Below are positions 60,242-64,000 of a DNA stretch of 64,000 nucleotides, piece by piece. Positions within the stretch are counted from its first letter, which is position 1. Each line of letters begins with the position of its first letter. The translations under genes were made by a program, and so were the position numbers. The stretch lies in assembly GCF_003945765.1 (NCBI RefSeq), contig NZ_CP027712.1:5890001-5954000 (forward strand), in the 5' to 3' direction. A model generated the notes under the pieces. That model was not told where the DNA came from, searched no databases, and worked only from the letters and a program-made list of their open reading frames with translations. Source of the stretch: Pseudomonas chlororaphis subsp. chlororaphis (GTDB lineage: Bacteria > Pseudomonadota > Gammaproteobacteria > Pseudomonadales > Pseudomonadaceae).

Positions 60242-61057
60242 CTAGAGCCGCGCCAGCAACGCCCGGGTCTTGTCCAGGGCCATTTGCGCCCGCTCCAGGG
60301 CACCGACGCCCTGTTCGAGCAATTTCACCGTGGGGATCTCCAGGCTCAACGGCAGGTTGGCCGGCAGACAATGCAGGAGCCCCGCCAGGTCGCAATCGCC
60401 ATCCCCGGGGAAACGCCGCTCGTTGCGGGCCTGGCGCAGGATCTCCTGCATATCGTCCGGTCGCAGGCCGGCCACGTCGCACAGCTGGGCATAACGCAGC
60501 CGCGCCGGCGCGACCTTTGCCAAGTCCTCCAGGCGCGAGGCCGAGCGATCGAAGTGGAATGCATCCACCAGCACGCCGGCGTTGTCGCGGCCGGCGTTCT
60601 CTACCACCCGCACCGCCTGCTCCAGGTTGCGTGCATCGGTCCAGGGCATGAACTCCAGGTGCGGGTGCAGGCCGTAGATCGACGCCAGGTCGCACAGTTC
60701 GGCGAAGCGCTCGGTCATGCGCCCCTCGTCGGGGTCGTTGCCGGCCACCAGCAGCTCGCTGGCGCCGAACTCGGCGCCGACCGCCAGCACCGCCTCGAAA
60801 TCCGCGACCCGGGTGTGCGGCTTGAGGCGCAGGATCTCCACATCCAGCACGCCGACACCGGTGTCGCGCAGGCGGCTGAGGGTCTGTCGGCGCAGATCGG
60901 CATCGGCCACCAGGGCAAAGTGATGCTCCTGCGGCGTCGCCGGCACCAGGCGCAAACCGACGTGGCTATAACCGGTGCGGGCCGCCACCTCGACCATCTG
61001 CGGCGGTGAAACTTCCAGCACCGTGAGGCTGGCCAGGGACAGAATACGTTCGCTCAT
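60242..61057 (-). CDS. TIM-barrel sugar-isomerase/epimerase-like enzyme
   Basis: A 271-aa protein with the xylose-isomerase-like TIM barrel (AP endonuclease 2 fold): VEVAARTGYSHVGLRLVP, GVGVLDVEILRLKP, LHPHLEFMPWTDARNLEQAV, NAGVLVDAFHFDRS, RYAQLCDV, FPGDGDCDL. Metal-binding Glu/Asp/His positions appear intact. It belongs to the same superfamily as the QuiC N-terminal domain, but its own reaction is unknown. I chose ATG 61057 (GAGGG six bases upstream) over ATG 61063, which overlaps the previous stop. It is coupled to the Gfo/Idh/MocA gene. Confidence 0.85.
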   Translation of the reverse strand: MSERILSLASLTVLEVSPPQMVEVAARTGYSHVGLRLVPATPQEHHFALVADADLRRQTLSRLRDTGVGVLDVEILRLKPHTRVADFEAVLAVGAEFGASELLVAGNDPDEGRMTERFAELCDLASIYGLHPHLEFMPWTDARNLEQAVRVVENAGRDNAGVLVDAFHFDRSASRLEDLAKVAPARLRYAQLCDVAGLRPDDMQEILRQARNERRFPGDGDCDLAGLLHCLPANLPLSLEIPTVKLLEQGVGALERAQMALDKTRALLARL

Positions 61058-61059
61058 GC

Positions 61060-62115
61060 TCATCCCTCGATCAGCGCCGGGGCACAGGCCCGACCGGTCG
61101 CCGCCGCTTCGCGGATCGCCTCGATCAGCGCCAGGGTCCGCGCCGCATCGGCCACGCTGACCAGCGGCTCGACCTCGCGCCGCGCCACTTTGACGAAATG
61201 CTGCAACTGCAGGCGCAGGGCCTCGGCGGCGGTGAACGGTTCCTCGACCGCCAGCAACGGCTGATGCCAGCCGGCGCCGGCCTCGGCGTACTGCCAGCGC
61301 TTGAGTTGCGGAATGCTCAGGGCGCCAGCGGTACCAGCCAGCAGGTAGCACGGCTGGTCGGCCTGGCGCGGGTACACCGGGTTCTCGCCGGAATCCAGCT
61401 CCCAGCTCCAGGGCGCCGCCACGGCGTCGGAACCGGTCAGGCTGCCCAGGGCACCGTTGGCGAATTGCAGCAGGACGGCGGCGCAATCCTCGTTGGCAAA
61501 ACCGCGCACCGCGTTGCTGGTGACGGCCTGCACCTGATGCACCTCGCCGCACAGATGACGCAGCAGGTCGAGGTCGTGAATCAGGTTGGTCAGCAGCATC
61601 CCGGCCCCGGGTTCGCGGCGCCAGGAAATCTCGAAATAGCTGTCGGGCTTCTGCAATTGCCAGAGCGCGGTGACCGTGGTCAACCGGCCCAATGCCCCGC
61701 CCCGCACCAGCGCATGGGCACGGACGATCAGCGGGTTGTGGCGCCGGTGATGGCCCACCAGCACGGGAACACCGCTGCTTTTCACCGCGGCCACCAGTTC
61801 GCGCGCTTCATCCAGGTGCACGCCGACCGGTTTCTCCAGCAGCACCGGCACACCGGCCGCCAGGCAATCCAGGGCAGTGCCGACGTGCAGGTTGTTCGGG
61901 TTGGCGACTATCACGGCGTCGGGGCGGGCCTGTTCGAGCATCAGTCCATGGTCGGGGTAATACGGCACCTGCCACTGCGCGGCAATCCCGGCGGCTTGCG
62001 GGCCGGGGTCAGCCACGGCGCAGAGCCTGGCCTCGGTCAGGGTCTTGAGGTGCTGGTAATGCTGCTGGCCCATGTTGCCGGCGCCGATCAGGGCAATGCG
62101 CAAAGGCGAGTCCAA
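61060..62115 (-). CDS. Gfo/Idh/MocA family oxidoreductase
   Basis: A 351-aa NAD(P)-dependent dehydrogenase. Rossmann motif IALIGAGNMGQQHYQHL at 6-22, the conserved EKPVGVHLDEA (94-104, with catalytic-type Lys), HHRRHNP and a C-terminal alpha/beta domain with GAGMLLTNLIHDLDLLRHLC (His-Asp pair). This family oxidises sugars, inositols or cyclic polyols. Together with the epimerase-like gene it suggests polyol or cyclitol use. The promoter region holds a candidate IclR site (62162). The stop abuts the next gene. Confidence 0.9.
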   Translation of the reverse strand: MDSPLRIALIGAGNMGQQHYQHLKTLTEARLCAVADPGPQAAGIAAQWQVPYYPDHGLMLEQARPDAVIVANPNNLHVGTALDCLAAGVPVLLEKPVGVHLDEARELVAAVKSSGVPVLVGHHRRHNPLIVRAHALVRGGALGRLTTVTALWQLQKPDSYFEISWRREPGAGMLLTNLIHDLDLLRHLCGEVHQVQAVTSNAVRGFANEDCAAVLLQFANGALGSLTGSDAVAAPWSWELDSGENPVYPRQADQPCYLLAGTAGALSIPQLKRWQYAEAGAGWHQPLLAVEEPFTAAEALRLQLQHFVKVARREVEPLVSVADAARTLALIEAIREAAATGRACAPALIEG

Positions 62116-62161
62116 GGCGGGATCCTCTTGTGATTGTTATGGGAACGCGAAATTTCAAATA

Positions 62162-62182
62162 TTTAGAACTCGGTTCCATTTT
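62162..62182. promoter_or_regulatory. Candidate IclR operator, site 1
   Basis: TTTAGAACTCGGTTCCATTTT shares the pattern TTTRGAA-N5-TTCCA with a site before the FAD gene (63391). It lies 47 bases upstream of the oxidoreductase start. Confidence 0.5.
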
Positions 62183-62273
62183 CATACAAGAGTAAAACGA
62201 AATAGTGTCCGATCAGCGAACAGCTTTAAGGCTTGAGATCGTGAAGGCCCTGCGACCAGCGTGGCCCGGGCTT

Positions 62274-62458
62274 ATCGCAGGCTGCGCCAGCGGCTACAGA
62301 AAACGGAGGAAACCCTGTAGCCGCTGCCGAGCCCCGCGAGGCTGCGATCGGGCGCGCAGCGGCCGTAAAACAGGCGACCGCATTCAGCCTGTCCCACCGC
62401 AGAGGCTGGTTTTGCGGCTCCTGCGGAGCCGATCGCAGGCTGCGCCAGCGGCTACAGG
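62274..62458. repeat. Cluster of family A REP arms
   Basis: A single arm (62274-62299, variant ATCGCAGGCTGCGCCAGCGG) is followed by a REPIN-like pair at 62314-62348 and 62432-62458. It fills most of the 344-base gap between the oxidoreductase and IclR genes and ends two bases before the IclR stop. Confidence 0.75.
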
Positions 62459-62459
62459 G

Positions 62460-63236
62460 TCAGCTGAAGAGTTCGGAGGCCTGGCTGGCGGCCGAGAGTT
62501 CGTCGGTGAACTTCAACAGCCGCGGCGCCAGTTCATGCAGGCGCGCCAGCGGCATGCGCGCGCTCGGACCGGCGATGCTCAGCACTCCGACCACCCGGCC
62601 GTCGACCGGATGACGCACCACCGCGGCCACCGCCGAGGTGCCCACCGCCGAGCTTTCCTCGACCCAGGCGTAGCCCTGTTCCCGGGCCAGGCGCAGGCGT
62701 TCGAGCAGTTCGATGTTCGAGCGCGGCGCGTTCGGGCCCAGGTCCGCGGGGATCTCGGCCGCCTGGCGCTCCACCAGCGACAACGCCTCGGCATCGCTCA
62801 GGCAGGCCAGCCAGGCGTGCCCGGAAGCGGTGTAGAACAACGGCGCCTCGCGGCCCATGTCGGGGTCGTAGCGCAACCCGGAACGGGCGCCCTGGGACTT
62901 GGCGATCCAGGTCTGGCGCTCGTCCTCGATCACCCCGAGGCGCACCAGCTCGCCGGTTTCCTGGGCCAGCCGGTCGAGCACCGGCTGGACGATATCCGCG
63001 CCGCTGCTGGACAGGTAGCGAAAGCCCATGGCCACCAGCTTGGTCGACAGGTGATAGCGCAGGCTGTCCGGGTTCTGGCGCACGTAGCCCAGGCGGATCA
63101 GCTCCGCCAACAGCCGGTGGGTGGCGCTTTTGGGGATGCCCAGCTGCTCGGCCAGGGTCTGCATCGGCAGGCCGCGGGGGTCGCTGGTAAGACTTTCCAG
63201 AACGCTGAAGACGCGCTCGATTTGACTGCCGGCCAT
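62460..63236 (-). CDS. IclR family transcriptional regulator
   Basis: A 258-aa regulator. The N-terminal HTH (about 5-65: IERVFSVLESLTSDPRGLPM, LAEQLGIPKSATHRLLAELI) and C-terminal ligand domain (about 80-250: GELVRLGVIEDERQTWIAKS, FYTASGHAWLACLSDAEALS, GTSAVAAVVRHPVDG, VLSIAGPSARM) are complete. ATG 63236 gives MAGSQIERVFSVLES; the frame is open 55 codons further upstream. It is divergent from the FAD gene and between two sites of a shared motif, so it likely controls this cluster. Confidence 0.93.
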   Translation of the reverse strand: MAGSQIERVFSVLESLTSDPRGLPMQTLAEQLGIPKSATHRLLAELIRLGYVRQNPDSLRYHLSTKLVAMGFRYLSSSGADIVQPVLDRLAQETGELVRLGVIEDERQTWIAKSQGARSGLRYDPDMGREAPLFYTASGHAWLACLSDAEALSLVERQAAEIPADLGPNAPRSNIELLERLRLAREQGYAWVEESSAVGTSAVAAVVRHPVDGRVVGVLSIAGPSARMPLARLHELAPRLLKFTDELSAASQASELFS

Positions 63237-63388
63237 GGTCGGGTCCAGACGAAATTTGGCCGATTCTAGTGACAACCGGCGCAATGGGAAACACACCGCG
63301 GCCTCGTTCGATAACCGCCCATAAAAACCTCGGCACGGCGCAGATGATCCCGCCCTCGCCTTGCTGCCGACTATTCGACTCCGTATAT

Positions 63389-63411
63389 TTTTTGGAATCA
63401 AGTTCCAAAAA
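63389..63411. promoter_or_regulatory. Candidate IclR operator, site 2
   Basis: TTTTTGGAA-TCAAG-TTCCAAAAA is a perfect nine-base inverted repeat with a five-base centre, 34 bases before the FAD gene start. The core matches site 1 at 62162. Confidence 0.6.
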
Positions 63412-63445
63412 TAATAATCGTTCGTTTAGCGGAGTTGCTTCTTCC

Positions 63446-64000
63446 ATGCCTGCCACCGCCTCCCTGCACCACCCCGATATCGATTGCGACGTGCTGGTCG
63501 TCGGCTCCGGCGCCGCCGGCCTTTCGGCGGCCGTGACCGCGGCCTGGCATGGCCTGAAGGTCATAGTGGTGGAGAAAGACCCGGTGTTCGGCGGTGCCAC
63601 CGCCTGGTCCGGCGGCTGGGCCTGGGTGCCGTGCAACCCGCTGGCGCGACGGGCCGGCATAGTCGAGGACGTGGAACTGCCGCGCACTTACCTGAAACAC
63701 GAACTGGGCGAACGCTACCAGCCAGCAATGATCGACGCCTACCTCGAAGCCGGGCCGCGCATGGTGTCGTTCTTCGAGCGCCATACCGCGCTGCAATTCG
63801 CCGACGGCAACACCATCGCCGATATCCACGGCGATACGCCGGGCGCCGGCACTGGCGGACGCTCGGTGATCGCCGCGCCCTACGATGGGCGCGAGGTCGG
63901 CACGCTGCTCAAGCGCCTGCGCAAGACCATGCGCGAAACCTCGTTCATCGGCATGCCGATCATGGCCGGCGCCGACCTTGCGGCCTTCCTCAACCTGAGC
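63446..64000 (+). CDS. FAD-dependent dehydrogenase, N-terminal part
   Basis: The first 185 residues are in the window and the frame runs off the right edge without a stop. The FAD dinucleotide motif VLVVGSGAAGLSAAV (about 17-31) is followed by VVEKDPVFGGATAWSGG and WVPCNPLARRAGIVED, the pattern of the 3-ketosteroid-delta1-dehydrogenase / flavoprotein fumarate-reductase superfamily. In this family it removes hydrogens next to a ketone or carboxylate. The start ATG 63446 is downstream of the IclR-type palindrome; GGAG at 63431 is a distant ribosome site. Substrate unknown. Confidence 0.85.
   Translation, partial: MPATASLHHPDIDCDVLVVGSGAAGLSAAVTAAWHGLKVIVVEKDPVFGGATAWSGGWAWVPCNPLARRAGIVEDVELPRTYLKHELGERYQPAMIDAYLEAGPRMVSFFERHTALQFADGNTIADIHGDTPGAGTGGRSVIAAPYDGREVGTLLKRLRKTMRETSFIGMPIMAGADLAAFLNLS

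Overview
This 64 kb window is chromosomal DNA from a Pseudomonas, most likely of the P. fluorescens group (protegens/chlororaphis-like). The evidence is high GC content, Pseudomonas-type small conserved proteins, two families of short palindromic REP/REPIN repeats, and a gene order that for the first two thirds follows the segment I remember from P. aeruginosa around rpsT-proB-obg-rpmA-rplU-ispB-fklB, morA-glyA, cstA, the MapZ PilZ gene, radA, ankB-katB and mscL. No insertion sequence, prophage, CRISPR array, tRNA or rRNA was seen.

Region 1 (1-8.3 kb) is housekeeping: ribosomal proteins S20, L21 and L27, the Obg GTPase, glutamate 5-kinase, octaprenyl diphosphate synthase, an FKBP isomerase and several small conserved proteins, one of them behind a good Fur-box-like site. 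Region 2 (8.4-20.3 kb) holds envelope proteins (a large orphan lipoprotein, a DUF3015 protein, a DUF4105/Lnb-like protein), a second Lon-type protease, a Gre-like factor, glutamate dehydrogenase and the ABC-F factor EttA. Region 3 (20.5-33.7 kb) has the large GGDEF/EAL protein MorA, serine hydroxymethyltransferase, a dicarboxylate symporter with two FCD-type GntR regulators, the CstA-YjiX-GTPase operon and the c-di-GMP receptor MapZ.

Region 4 (33.7-50 kb) carries radA, the catalase/ankyrin pair katB-ankB, mscL, a ferredoxin-NADP reductase, rlmG, the cyanide-insensitive oxidase operon cioAB with a perfect ANR/FNR palindrome upstream, an MFS exporter, a DJ-1 homologue lacking its catalytic cysteine, and a purine permease overlapping trmA.

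Region 5 (50-59.2 kb) is a quinate/shikimate catabolic island: aroQ and aroE (stop/start overlap), a BenE-type transporter with a divergent MocR regulator, a TetR regulator, the fused dehydroshikimate dehydratase QuiC and an MFS transporter. Together they would import quinate/shikimate and convert it via dehydroquinate and dehydroshikimate to protocatechuate. An 18-bp motif occurs in front of both aroQE and quiC and is a candidate TetR operator. Region 6 (59.2-64 kb, running off the right edge) is a less familiar catabolic module: EamA transporter, TIM-barrel epimerase-like protein, Gfo/Idh/MocA oxidoreductase, IclR regulator and a truncated FAD-dependent dehydrogenase. A shared TTTRGAA-N5-TTCCA site precedes both outward-facing transcription units. 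This module is the best candidate here for an undescribed pathway.
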